Shown: positions 1 through 6,783 of the stretch, in pieces | Position numbering within the stretch: position 1 is the first letter of the stretch | Layout: every line of letters starts with the position of its first letter | Source: Chthoniobacter flavus | Lineage (GTDB): Bacteria > Verrucomicrobiota > Verrucomicrobiia > Chthoniobacterales > Terrimicrobiaceae | DNA length: 18,700 nt | Assembly: GCA_945863785.1 (NCBI GenBank) | Contig: CAMBAQ010000016.1 | Location: forward strand, 1-18,700 | Direction of reading: 5' to 3' | Made by a program: the position numbers and the translations under genes | Notes under the pieces: model-generated | Database searches by the model: none | Told to the model about the DNA's origin: nothing | What the model saw: the letters and a program-made list of their open reading frames with translations, nothing else

Positions 1-55
1 CGCTCATCCAACGCTTTGCCTCCGCTGCGAGCAAGCTCTGCCAGCCATTTCATGA
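1..55 (+). CDS. ileS: Isoleucyl-tRNA synthetase, C-terminal end (partial)
   Basis: Only the last 17 codons are present, read in the frame starting at base 2 and ending with TGA at 53-55. The peptide is HPTLCLRCEQALPAIS. Its C-x-x-C pair after 'HPTLC' resembles the second half of the C-terminal zinc finger of bacterial IleRS (family knowledge: a Cys-rich element closed by a C-x-R-C motif). IleRS charges tRNA-Ile in the cytoplasm. The stop overlaps the lspA start as ATGA (52-55), and ileS-lspA is a widespread gene order, which supports the assignment. The rest of the gene lies outside the window, so the call rests on a short tail plus context. Confidence 0.72.
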   Translation, partial: AHPTLCLRCEQALPAIS

Positions 56-507
56 AGTTGCTCCTTTTCCTCACACTCCCGCTCTACCTACTCGACCAAG
101 CCACCAAGTGGCTTGTGCTTCGGTTCATCGGGACGGACGACATGATTCCGGTCATCCCTGGTTTTTTCAATCTCGTCCAAGTCCATAATACCGGCGCGGC
201 CTTCGGAATGCTGAAGGACAACAACCTCTTCTTCGTTATCCTCGCGAGTGTCGCTTTGGGTGCGTTGGCGTTTTTGGCCAGACGCGGAGCCTTTACTGAC
301 ACACCCACACGCATCGGAGCCGCGCTACTTGTCTCTGGCATCCTCGGCAATCTCACTGATCGTCTCCTCCACGGATTCGTCATCGATTTTCTCGATGTCA
401 TCCTTCCTTGGTATGGTCACTGGCCCTCCTTCAACGTCGCCGACTCCGCCATCTGCATCGCCGCTTTCCTATTTCTGATATCCGGATTCAAACCCGAAAA
501 ACACTAG
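52..507 (+). CDS. lspA: Lipoprotein signal peptidase (signal peptidase II)
   Basis: Inner-membrane aspartyl protease that removes the signal peptide from diacylglyceryl-modified prolipoproteins. The 151-residue product has four hydrophobic segments. It shows the N-terminal DQATK (15-19), the HNTGAAFG block (45-52), and the two catalytic-Asp motifs GNLTDR (99-104, Asp103) and FNVADSAI (128-135, Asp131). The length is normal for the family (about 150-170). I chose ATG at 52 because it overlaps the ileS stop as ATGA and gives a typical LspA N-terminus. A TTG at 16 in the same frame would add 12 residues but lies inside ileS. Translation is probably coupled to ileS. The next gene on the right runs in the opposite direction. 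Confidence 0.95.
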   Translation: MKLLLFLTLPLYLLDQATKWLVLRFIGTDDMIPVIPGFFNLVQVHNTGAAFGMLKDNNLFFVILASVALGALAFLARRGAFTDTPTRIGAALLVSGILGNLTDRLLHGFVIDFLDVILPWYGHWPSFNVADSAICIAAFLFLISGFKPEKH

Positions 508-534
508 AGCATATTAGTAGTGTAGCCATTTGGA

Positions 535-1047
535 TTATGTGTGGAGCATCTTCCATGAAGGCACTCTCACTTTCATTCCCAACTCTTGCTTGAACTTCTC
601 TGCTGCCTCGGGATCATTTTCAGGGTGTCTGGGCCTCGGCACCCGCAGCACCCCTCCTAATTTTTTCAGCCACGACCAGACCGTCAACATACGGACGCTT
701 GATACCTCGCTCTCGCTAGGGAAAATGGGACCTAAAAAATTGGCGTTACGGGGCTTCACGGAGGCCGAGCTCAAGGAACTGTCAACCGGAGTGGAAAGTG
801 GGCGACGGCAGAAGCGGCCCGCATTTGGCTCGCGTTCAAGCAAGATATCGGATCCTCCTAAACGAAAAAACTTCGCCCACTCAAAAAATGTCGCTCGTGA
901 TACTTCACAAATATCAGCGATATCTTGTGAAGCGTGCGCTCCACTGGCTCCCATCCTCATTGCCAGCACACTGACTTTTTTGCGCACGTCTTTTTCCTGA
1001 AGATACCGGTCCTCAAGTTGATCAACTTCGGGAGATGCAAGGGCCAC
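535..1047 (-). pseudogene. IS630-type transposase remnant (N-terminal HTH part only)
   Basis: The reading frame starts with GTG at 1047 and ends with TAA at 537-535 (170 codons). Residues about 38-61 form a helix-turn-helix (ASQDIADICEVSRATFFEWA). Residues 121-141 (LTVWSWLKKLGG, then VLRVPRPRH) followed by DPEAAEKFKQEL match the linker and second winged helix of IS630-family transposases as I know them. In that family a DDE nuclease domain of about 150 residues should follow. Here the frame stops and lspA begins 28 bases further on, so the catalytic half is missing. I saw no terminal inverted repeats. The first 91 bases overlap the glycosyltransferase 3' end. An in-frame ATG at 960-958 overlaps the glycosyltransferase stop as ATGA, so a shorter, coupled HTH protein is an alternative. 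The sequence is visibly more AT-rich than its neighbours. Most likely a decayed insertion; a domesticated DNA-binding protein is possible. Confidence 0.7.
903..932. repeat. Imperfect inverted repeat inside the HTH remnant
   Basis: The left arm CTTCACAAATATC (903-915) pairs with the right arm GATATCTTGTGAAG (919-932), with one extra base in the right arm and a loop of three bases (916-918). The core word CGATATCTTG (918-927) also occurs inverted as CAAGATATCG at 841-850. It lies in the codons of the HTH segment QDIADICE, so it may simply reflect codon choice. It could also act as an mRNA hairpin or an operator. Confidence 0.6.
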
Positions 1048-1754
1048 TCGAGAAGGAGGCGGGTATGGGCCCTGATGAGGAGGAGATTATCGCGAAGATA
1101 GCGGAAATGCGTTATGCCGCCCTCGCTCGTGGGCGGGTAGCTCACGACGGCGGGGATATTGATACACGGCAGGCCAGCCCAAGTGAGCCGAACGGCAAGC
1201 ACCGTATCGAAGTCAAATCTCCGTCCGGCCCGGCCGCTGGCGAGTATTCGAAGTGCGGGAGCGATGGGATAGAGGCGAAATCCAAAGAGAGAATCTTGGG
1301 CGCCACACCAGAGCGTTTCCACGTGGGAGAAAAAGTTTCCGACTCGGCGGCCCTTCACGCGCTCGACAGGTGCATCCGGCCCGAACTGCGGGACCCCGCA
1401 CACAAACGCCTCCGGATTTTTTGTGGAAACTTCGATAAAGGGCAGAATCATCTCGGCTGGGTGTTGACCGTCGGCGTCCATCACAAGCGCATGAGTGAAG
1501 CCCTCCTCGTTGGCGAGGCGGAGCGCGTGGAGGACCGCGGCCCCCTTGCCGGAGTTCTCAGCAAGGCGGAGGACGCGCAGTCCGTCCAACCTGAGAGCCT
1601 CCCCCTCTAGGTCACTTCCGTCCGTGCTTCCATCGATCACGACCCAAACGTCCCGCCAGATCGCGCAGGTCTGGCGCAGCGTTTCCGCGAGACGGTGGCC
1701 GCTGTTGTAACTTGGAAGCAGGACGAGGTGTTTCACTGGAATGGAGTCGCTCAT
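957..1754 (-). CDS. GT2-family glycosyltransferase (DPM1/DPG-synthase-like)
   Basis: Cytoplasmic, probably membrane-associated transferase moving a sugar from a nucleotide-sugar to a lipid or glycan acceptor; the substrate cannot be read from sequence. The product has 265 residues. The GT-A fold is shown by LLPSYNSG (12-19), the VVIDGSTDG turn (38-46), ENSGKGAA (67-73) and DADGQHP with the metal-binding DxD (Asp93, Asp95). A later conserved block SLFGFRLY (155-162) and RRFDFDT (178-184) suits this subfamily. The start is ATG at 1754-1752, overlapping the transporter stop as ATGA; a GTG at 1766 would add four residues. From about residue 237 the frame runs into the DNA that also encodes the transposase remnant. 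The tail after LPKLI (about 245-265) looks unlike a GT2 end and may be foreign sequence read through after an insertion. Confidence 0.85.
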   Translation of the reverse strand: MSDSIPVKHLVLLPSYNSGHRLAETLRQTCAIWRDVWVVIDGSTDGSDLEGEALRLDGLRVLRLAENSGKGAAVLHALRLANEEGFTHALVMDADGQHPAEMILPFIEVSTKNPEAFVCGVPQFGPDAPVERVKGRRVGNFFSHVETLWCGAQDSLFGFRLYPIAPALRILASGRAGRRFDFDTVLAVRLTWAGLPCINIPAVVSYPPTSEGGITHFRYLRDNLLLIRAHTRLLLEWPLHLPKLINLRTGIFRKKTCAKKSVCWQ

Positions 1755-2683
1755 TGCGTGAACCACAGTGCAAGAAACAGGGAAATGGCGGAAAAGATGG
1801 TGCTGAGAACGATAGCACCACTGGCGACGGACTCATCGCCTTCCATCTGGCGCGCCATTACAAAAGCGGCCGACGCCGTCGGGGTGGAGGCAAAAACCAG
1901 CGCGATCCTCATCGATACTGGATCCAGAAGCAGGAAGCGGCCCAGCGCATAGACCAACAGAGGAAGGACCGCGATTTTCAGGAGGACCGAGGCCACCATC
2001 GGGGCGATATTTTTTCCGATTCGAATAAAGGCGATCGAGCCGCCGATGCAGATCAGGGACAAAGGAACGGCCGCGCCACCGAGGGATTCAAGCGAGTCAT
2101 TGAGAGCGCGAGGCAGGGACAAATCTGCGGCGTTAAGAGCTAATCCGGCCAGACAGGCGATGAGGAGGGGGTTCGTCAAAACCGAGCGAACGCCCGGTCG
2201 TAAGGACCCCCAACTCACATCGTGGCGGGAGGCTTGAAGGACAATGATGGCGAGAATATTGTAAATCGATATCAGGCAACCCATCGCGAATGCCGCTGTG
2301 GCATAATGCGTCTCGCCACCCGGCGTTCCCCGGAAAGCATAGGAGAGGACTGGCAGACCGATGTAAGCCAGATTCCCGCGAAAGCCAGATTGGGAAACCG
2401 TGCCATGACACGCTTTAGGAAGCTTGAGTGCGACCGAGGTCAGCCATCCCACGACGGCGACAAGGAAGGTGCCGCAGAGGAGCGCACTCAATATGCCTGT
2501 GGTCTCCGGCCCGGAATCTCCGGCCATCGCCGCTGTGCGAAAGAGCGAAGCCGGGAGCGCGATCCAGAAAATGAAGCCATTCAACTCTCCTAAAAATTCC
2601 GGCCCTAAAAAGCGCCATCTTGCTAGGAGAACTCCGAGCAGGACGAGGAGAAGGATCGGGGCGATGATCTCAAGTGTCTGCAT
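1751..2683 (-). CDS. AEC-family (auxin efflux carrier-like) transporter
   Basis: Inner-membrane secondary transporter of 310 residues; bacterial members include malonate and other organic-acid carriers, but the substrate here is unknown. The N-terminus from MQTLEIIAP through a long hydrophobic helix, then the conserved LNGFIFWIALPASLF and, near the middle, LAYIGLPVLSYAF, with about ten hydrophobic segments, fit the family. The C-terminal region carries the typical ALVFASTPTASAAFVMARQ block. I chose ATG at 2683-2681 because the sequence before it (from GTG at 2731) is not hydrophobic and looks like leader. The gene is coupled by ATGA to the glycosyltransferase, so the two are probably one operon. 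It is divergent from nuoA, with a gap of about 120 bases. Confidence 0.87.
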   Translation of the reverse strand: MQTLEIIAPILLLVLLGVLLARWRFLGPEFLGELNGFIFWIALPASLFRTAAMAGDSGPETTGILSALLCGTFLVAVVGWLTSVALKLPKACHGTVSQSGFRGNLAYIGLPVLSYAFRGTPGGETHYATAAFAMGCLISIYNILAIIVLQASRHDVSWGSLRPGVRSVLTNPLLIACLAGLALNAADLSLPRALNDSLESLGGAAVPLSLICIGGSIAFIRIGKNIAPMVASVLLKIAVLPLLVYALGRFLLLDPVSMRIALVFASTPTASAAFVMARQMEGDESVASGAIVLSTIFSAISLFLALWFTQ

Positions 2684-2724
2684 GGTCTGATGGATGAGTG
2701 CGGTAGAAGTGCAAAGCGCCACGA

Positions 2725-2753
2725 TATCCACGCTTTCGGCGGGCGGGTGTCAA
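2725..2753 (-). promoter_or_regulatory. Possible sigma-70-type promoter for the AEC transporter operon
   Basis: Read on the minus strand, a perfect TTGACA (2753-2748) is followed after 17 bases by TGGATA (2730-2725). The distance to the chosen ATG (2683) would give a leader of about 35 bases. The -35 box is exact, but the -10 box matches TATAAT at only two positions, so this is a weak prediction. It sits in the divergent gap between the transporter and nuoA. Confidence 0.25.
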
Positions 2754-2803
2754 TCGCGTTTTAGCGGTTGCAGGCAGCGGGTGAAATCGCTAAACGATTC
2801 AGC

Positions 2804-3178
2804 ATGCTTCAAGACTACATGCCTGTGCTGCTCCACATTATTGTCGGAGTGGGATTCGCCACGGTGGCCCTCTTCGCGAACGTGCTTCTTGGCCGTGCAG
2901 GCAAGCGGAACGCCGACAAGGACATGGTTTACGAATGCGGCATGGTGCCCGAAACGGCCGGCCAACCGCGATTCAGCGTGAAGTTTTACCTCGTTGCGAT
3001 GCTCTTCATCCTCTTCGATATCGAGGTCGTCTTCATGTATCCTTGGGCGGTGATCTTCTCGGACTTTGTGGCTCGATTCGGAACCACGATTCTTTGGAGC
3101 ATGCTGAGCTTCGTGCTCATTCTTCTCTTCGGCTACGTTTACGCGATCAAAAAAGGCGCCCTCGACTGGTCTCGCTGA
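2804..3178 (+). CDS. nuoA: NADH-quinone oxidoreductase subunit A
   Basis: Membrane subunit of respiratory complex I (NDH-1), near the quinone-access region. The 124-residue product has three hydrophobic helices (about 7-29, 61-83, 96-115). It shows the conserved loop YECGMVP with Cys45 and the motif FDIEVVFMYPWAV with Asp72 and Glu74 in the second helix. The length is normal (about 120-130). I chose ATG at 2804; an in-frame TTG at 2768 would add 12 polar residues not expected in the family. The usual next gene nuoB is absent: a protease follows after 36 bases and no other complex I subunit is in the window. Confidence 0.93.
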   Translation: MLQDYMPVLLHIIVGVGFATVALFANVLLGRAGKRNADKDMVYECGMVPETAGQPRFSVKFYLVAMLFILFDIEVVFMYPWAVIFSDFVARFGTTILWSMLSFVLILLFGYVYAIKKGALDWSR

Positions 3179-3214
3179 TCCGTCGCCAAAAGCTGGCGCT
3201 GCCAATCGCAGGCG

Positions 3215-5002
3215 ATGGATTTTTTTGACAAGCAAGAACTGGCCCGCAAGCGCACGCGCTGGCTGGTCATCTACTTTTTTCTCGCGGTAGTCGGCATCAT
3301 CCTCGCGCTGCATGCGGCCTTTTGCATGGCTCTGGGCCAGCGTTGGGACGACTGGTCGTTACTCGGCATCACCGCCGCGGGCGTGGTCGTTGCCGTCTTG
3401 ATCGGAAGCTTGGTGAAAATCGCCGAGCTTTCCCAAGGGGGAAAAGTCGTCGCCAAAATGCTCGGCGGCACCCTAGTCGAGCCGGGATCCGCGGACAGTG
3501 AGGAAAGACGCTTACTCAACGTCGTGGAGGAAATGGCGCTGGCCTCGGGAGTTCCCGTGCCGGAGGTCTATGTGCTGGAAGAGGAGGCCATCAACGCCTT
3601 CGCGGCGGGCTTTGGGACAAGCGATGCGGTGGTCGGGGTCACACGCGGTTGCCTTCGCCAACTCACGCGTGACGAACTCCAAGGCGTGATCGGCCATGAG
3701 TTCAGCCACATTCTCAACGGCGACATGCGACTCAATATCCGTCTCATGGGCCTGCTCAACGGGATTCTCTTTTTGGCAATCATGGGCGGGATTTTATTTC
3801 GCATCGCAGCCTCCTCGCAGCCCCGAAGCCGCTCGAGTGACAACAAGAACGGTGGCTCGATCACCGCCGCGCTCTTCGTTGCCGGCATCGCGCTCTACAT
3901 CGTGGGGTGGATCGGGGTCTTTTTTGGCAAGCTCATCAAGGCCGCCGTGAGCCGTCAGCGCGAGTATCTCGCCGATGCCTCTGCGGTGCAGTTCACTCGC
4001 AACCCGGATGGTCTCGCGGGCGCGCTGCGGAAAATCGGCCAGCTCACATCGAAGTTAGAAAACCCGAGAGCCGAGGAAGCGAGTCATCTGTTTTTTGGAA
4101 ACGGACTCGCCGTGCCTTGGCTGAACCTCTTTGCCACACATCCTCCGATAGAGGATCGCATCGCCCAGATCGCCCCGCATTTCGAAGCCTCTCGCACAGA
4201 ACCAACACCGCCGCCGCTTCCTGTCACCGAACCGGGGGAACCTCACGTAGCGGCCGCTGTTTCCATGTTGGCGGGGTTGCCGGATTTTTCCCGCACCGCC
4301 GCCCATGATGTCCATGGTGCCTGTGCACTCGTTTATGCATTGCTTGTGGACAACGCCAGCGAATCACTTGCGTCCATCGAAGTCGTTGACGCCATGCGGG
4401 GCTCTATCCGGGAGGTCCTCGCTCGCCGTAGCGAACTCAGCTCCGCCCAAAAGTTTGCTTTAGTTGATATAGCGATCCCCTCGCTCCGCCGCCTCACGCC
4501 TACCGAATACAGCACATTCCGCTCGAATGTGAAAAAGCTCATCGAGGCCGACGGTCAGGTTAAGCTCTTCGAATACACGCTGCAAAAGATCCTCCTGCGT
4601 CATCTCGACGCGGCCTTCTCGAAGCCAGCCCCAGCGCATGTTCACTACCGCAAGATCACGCCGCTCCTGCCGGATATTTGTCGGATTTTTTCTGCGTTGG
4701 CGAATACCGATGACACGGATGAAGCCGGATGGGATCAGGCTTTCCAAGCTGGAGTCGATAAGTTGGGCGAGGCAGCTGCAGCGTATCCGTTTGGGCGGGA
4801 AGAGCAGGTCAACCTCAGCGAATTCGATGACTCCCTCAACCGCTTGGCTCAAGCCTCTCCGGCCATCAAGCGATCCCTCCTTCATTCCTGTGCCTCCTTG
4901 GTTTTGCATGACGGCACCGTCAACGACCTGCAATTCGAACTCCTTCGCGCCATCGCGGAGACGTTGGATTGCCCGATCCCGCCCTCGGTGCCATGCCCAT
5001 GA
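3215..5002 (+). CDS. HtpX-like M48 zinc metalloprotease with long C-terminal extension
   Basis: Integral membrane protease, expected to act in quality control of membrane proteins with the active site facing the cytoplasm. Of 595 residues the first about 320 are the M48 domain. There are two membrane helices (about 15-40 and 49-70), then the zinc motif HEFSH (161-165; His161, Glu162, His165), two more hydrophobic segments (about 177-197 and 215-238), and the third ligand Glu250 in REYLADASAVQF. The end motif FATHPPIEDRI is at 306-316. HtpX proteins are usually near 290 residues. Here about 270 extra residues follow, mostly helical. Two stretches (about 425-465 with EADGQVKLFEYTLQ and 548-590 with HDGTVNDLQFELLRAIAE) resemble TerB-type helical modules. 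ATG at 3215 gives the expected N-terminus. The stop overlaps the methyltransferase start as ATGA. Confidence 0.88.
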   Translation: MDFFDKQELARKRTRWLVIYFFLAVVGIILALHAAFCMALGQRWDDWSLLGITAAGVVVAVLIGSLVKIAELSQGGKVVAKMLGGTLVEPGSADSEERRLLNVVEEMALASGVPVPEVYVLEEEAINAFAAGFGTSDAVVGVTRGCLRQLTRDELQGVIGHEFSHILNGDMRLNIRLMGLLNGILFLAIMGGILFRIAASSQPRSRSSDNKNGGSITAALFVAGIALYIVGWIGVFFGKLIKAAVSRQREYLADASAVQFTRNPDGLAGALRKIGQLTSKLENPRAEEASHLFFGNGLAVPWLNLFATHPPIEDRIAQIAPHFEASRTEPTPPPLPVTEPGEPHVAAAVSMLAGLPDFSRTAAHDVHGACALVYALLVDNASESLASIEVVDAMRGSIREVLARRSELSSAQKFALVDIAIPSLRRLTPTEYSTFRSNVKKLIEADGQVKLFEYTLQKILLRHLDAAFSKPAPAHVHYRKITPLLPDICRIFSALANTDDTDEAGWDQAFQAGVDKLGEAAAAYPFGREEQVNLSEFDDSLNRLAQASPAIKRSLLHSCASLVLHDGTVNDLQFELLRAIAETLDCPIPPSVPCP

Positions 5003-5898
5003 CGCATTGGATCACGGATGCCCTGCTTCACAATCTGGAAGCGGAGGGAACAACGGCCTGCCGCGTCGCTATGGGCAGGGATTTTTGGATCGAGCGCTTC
5101 GGCGCAAGTGCCCTCATTTCCGGCCGTTCGGATATCGGATCTCTCCCCGAAGATCTTCTCACCCGAGCCGAAGAAGCGGGTTGGGCATTGAATCGGATTT
5201 TCCTACGCCGCTTGGTCCGGGAACCCGGCCAGCTGGATGTGCCGACGCAGATATTTGGCGATCCGCAGGCTTCCCCGCGCGAGGTTGTGAGCGAGAGCGG
5301 GCTTCTGTATGAGATCGACTTTAGCGCGAGTTATTCCGTCGGGCTTTTCACCGACCAGCGCGCGAATCGAGAATTCCTCAGGGCGCGAAAACCAGCACGT
5401 CTCTTAAATACGTTTGCCTACACGTGTGCCTTTTCGCTCGCAGCGGCCCACGTCGGCGCGGAGACCGTGAGCGTGGACGTCTCGAAGTCTTCCCTTCAAC
5501 GCGGTCGCCGCAACTTCGAATTGAACGGCATCGCGACCACCTCGCACCGCTTTGTTCCTGAGGATGTGCCTGCCTACCTGCGACGCTTGTCGAAGCGTGG
5601 TGAAACGTTCGATGCGGTGATTCTCGATCCACCCACATTCGGACGCGCGGGGTCGGGAAAAACCTTTCGAGTCGAGCGGGATTTCTGCGCTCTCCTCGCT
5701 GCAACCAGCGAGATTGTGTCTCTGGGCGGGGCTATTTTGCTTTCCACCAATTTCTCAGGATGGACGACGCGCGATCTCATTTCCACAGCCAGCGGCATCC
5801 TGCCGCCGGAAACTCGTTTCGAAATTGTCCCCCCTCCCCCTGATTTTTTTGGAGAAACTCCGTCCGCGACGGTCTGGGCCCTATTGCCTGCTCCTTGA
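4999..5898 (+). CDS. Class I SAM-dependent methyltransferase, RlmI-like
   Basis: Probable RNA (cytosine or guanine) methyltransferase of the RlmI/RlmK type, acting on rRNA in the cytoplasm; the exact base is not predictable. The product has 299 residues. After an N-terminal strand-rich part comes SVGLFTDQRANRE (113-124), the SAM-binding motif LLNTFAYTCAFSLAA (135-149), the acidic residue Asp160 in VSVDVSKSSLQRGR, and the catalytic-site motif DPPTFGR (210-216). E. coli RlmI is near 396 residues and begins with a PUA domain that is not evident here. I chose ATG at 4999 because it overlaps the protease stop as ATGA. An ATG at 4993 is a close alternative, and a TTG at 4969 is unlikely. Confidence 0.85.
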   Translation: MTHWITDALLHNLEAEGTTACRVAMGRDFWIERFGASALISGRSDIGSLPEDLLTRAEEAGWALNRIFLRRLVREPGQLDVPTQIFGDPQASPREVVSESGLLYEIDFSASYSVGLFTDQRANREFLRARKPARLLNTFAYTCAFSLAAAHVGAETVSVDVSKSSLQRGRRNFELNGIATTSHRFVPEDVPAYLRRLSKRGETFDAVILDPPTFGRAGSGKTFRVERDFCALLAATSEIVSLGGAILLSTNFSGWTTRDLISTASGILPPETRFEIVPPPPDFFGETPSATVWALLPAP

Positions 5899-5930
5899 AA
5901 TCTGTCCAGAGGGAGTGATAGTGTTCTCCC

Positions 5931-6485
5931 ATGAACACGGCTGGGGAATCGTCGGACTTTGCGACGCGAGCGGAGATATTTCGCATCGCTCGGTTCTGCG
6001 CGCCTTCTTTGGATACCCTAGGGCATGTGACATTCACTGGCGACCCGGCTATCTCAAATCAGCTCCAGCAATGGCGGGATGCGATTCTTGTCCCACATAT
6101 TGCGCCCGCTGCGCGAAGCGCCTATAGGGCCGCCAAACGCGGGTTCCGCGAGTTGTCCGCTGCCGATAAGCAACTCGACCTCGCAGGTCCGCTGGCAAAA
6201 AATAGCCGCGCCGCAGGTCGCCTCATCGCTCGCTCGACACGGGCCCCAGTCGGCGAGACGGCTCTGGAACGCTATCTGACTGCCGTCGATCGCGAAGAAT
6301 GCCCAGGCCACATGGCCGTCGTCTTTGCCGCGAGGGCGGCCGTTTTTCATCTACCGGAACCCTTGGTGCTAGCGGCGATTGTTTTTGTCGAACTGCGCTC
6401 GAGTACGATCCCCGACCTATGGACCTGCGTTGAGACGTGCATTCAAGCGATCCCACCTTCCGAACCCGGTCTCTGCGCTGCCTAG
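5931..6485 (+). CDS. Hypothetical helical protein (very weak UreF resemblance)
   Basis: I do not recognise this 184-residue protein with confidence. It is predicted to be mostly alpha-helical, with no signal peptide and no clear membrane span. The middle (QLQQWRDAILVPHIAPAARS, then LSAADKQLD and SRAAGRLIARS) and the C-terminal GHMAVVFAARAAVFHLPEP loosely recall the helical pattern of the urease accessory protein UreF. The usual N-terminal 'P-x-GG-(F/Y)-(A/S)-x-S' signature is missing and no other urease gene is nearby, so UreF function should not be assumed. ATG at 5931 lies 32 bases after the methyltransferase stop. The stop is 7 bases before clpS, so it is probably co-transcribed with clpS and the DUF2017 gene. 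Confidence 0.6.
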   Translation: MNTAGESSDFATRAEIFRIARFCAPSLDTLGHVTFTGDPAISNQLQQWRDAILVPHIAPAARSAYRAAKRGFRELSAADKQLDLAGPLAKNSRAAGRLIARSTRAPVGETALERYLTAVDREECPGHMAVVFAARAAVFHLPEPLVLAAIVFVELRSSTIPDLWTCVETCIQAIPPSEPGLCAA

Positions 6486-6492
6486 CCCCGCT

Positions 6493-6783
6493 ATGTCCTC
6501 GATCGCCACACCCGAATTTAAAACCAAGGAAAAGCACGACCTCGGTCCTGTGTGGAATGTGGTGGTTCACAATGACCCTGTGAATCTGATGAGTTACGTC
6601 ACGCTGATATTCCGCCGTGTGCTGGGATTTTCGCGTACGCAGGCGGAGAAACACATGATGGAAGTCCATAAAAGCGGCCGATCCGTCGTCTGGACTGGCG
6701 AGCGAGAGAAAGCCGAACTCTACGTGCAGCAACTGCACTCCCACCTCCTTCTGGCCACTTTAGAAAAAGCCCCCCAATCGTAA
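6493..6783 (+). CDS. clpS: ATP-dependent Clp protease adaptor ClpS
   Basis: Cytoplasmic adaptor that delivers proteins with destabilising N-terminal residues (N-degrons) to the Clp chaperone-protease. The 96-residue protein has a flexible N-terminal arm (1-19) and a core WNVVVHNDPVNLMSYV (21-36). The substrate-pocket residues Asn27 and Asp28 and the gate residue Met33 are present, and the second pocket element is EVHKSGRSVV with His59. The position after ND is Pro29 instead of the Asp seen in E. coli; the 'NDPVNLMSYV' form is the one I know from Actinobacteria. ATG at 6493 starts shortly before the core; upstream in-frame codons lie inside the previous gene. The TAA stop shares one base with the ATG of the next gene (TAATG). 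Confidence 0.93.
   Translation: MSSIATPEFKTKEKHDLGPVWNVVVHNDPVNLMSYVTLIFRRVLGFSRTQAEKHMMEVHKSGRSVVWTGEREKAELYVQQLHSHLLLATLEKAPQS

Noticed and set aside
2768..2796. Promoter for nuoA (TTGCAG, 17 bases, TAAACG)
   Set aside because: Both boxes match the consensus at only about half the positions and the transcript would start at or just before the ATG.
2750..3313. 187-codon minus-strand frame rich in charged residues
   Set aside because: Antisense to nuoA and the protease start; the charge bias is what antisense of hydrophobic codons produces.
5931..6485. Firm call as urease accessory protein UreF
   Set aside because: The family's N-terminal signature is missing and no urease gene is in the window.
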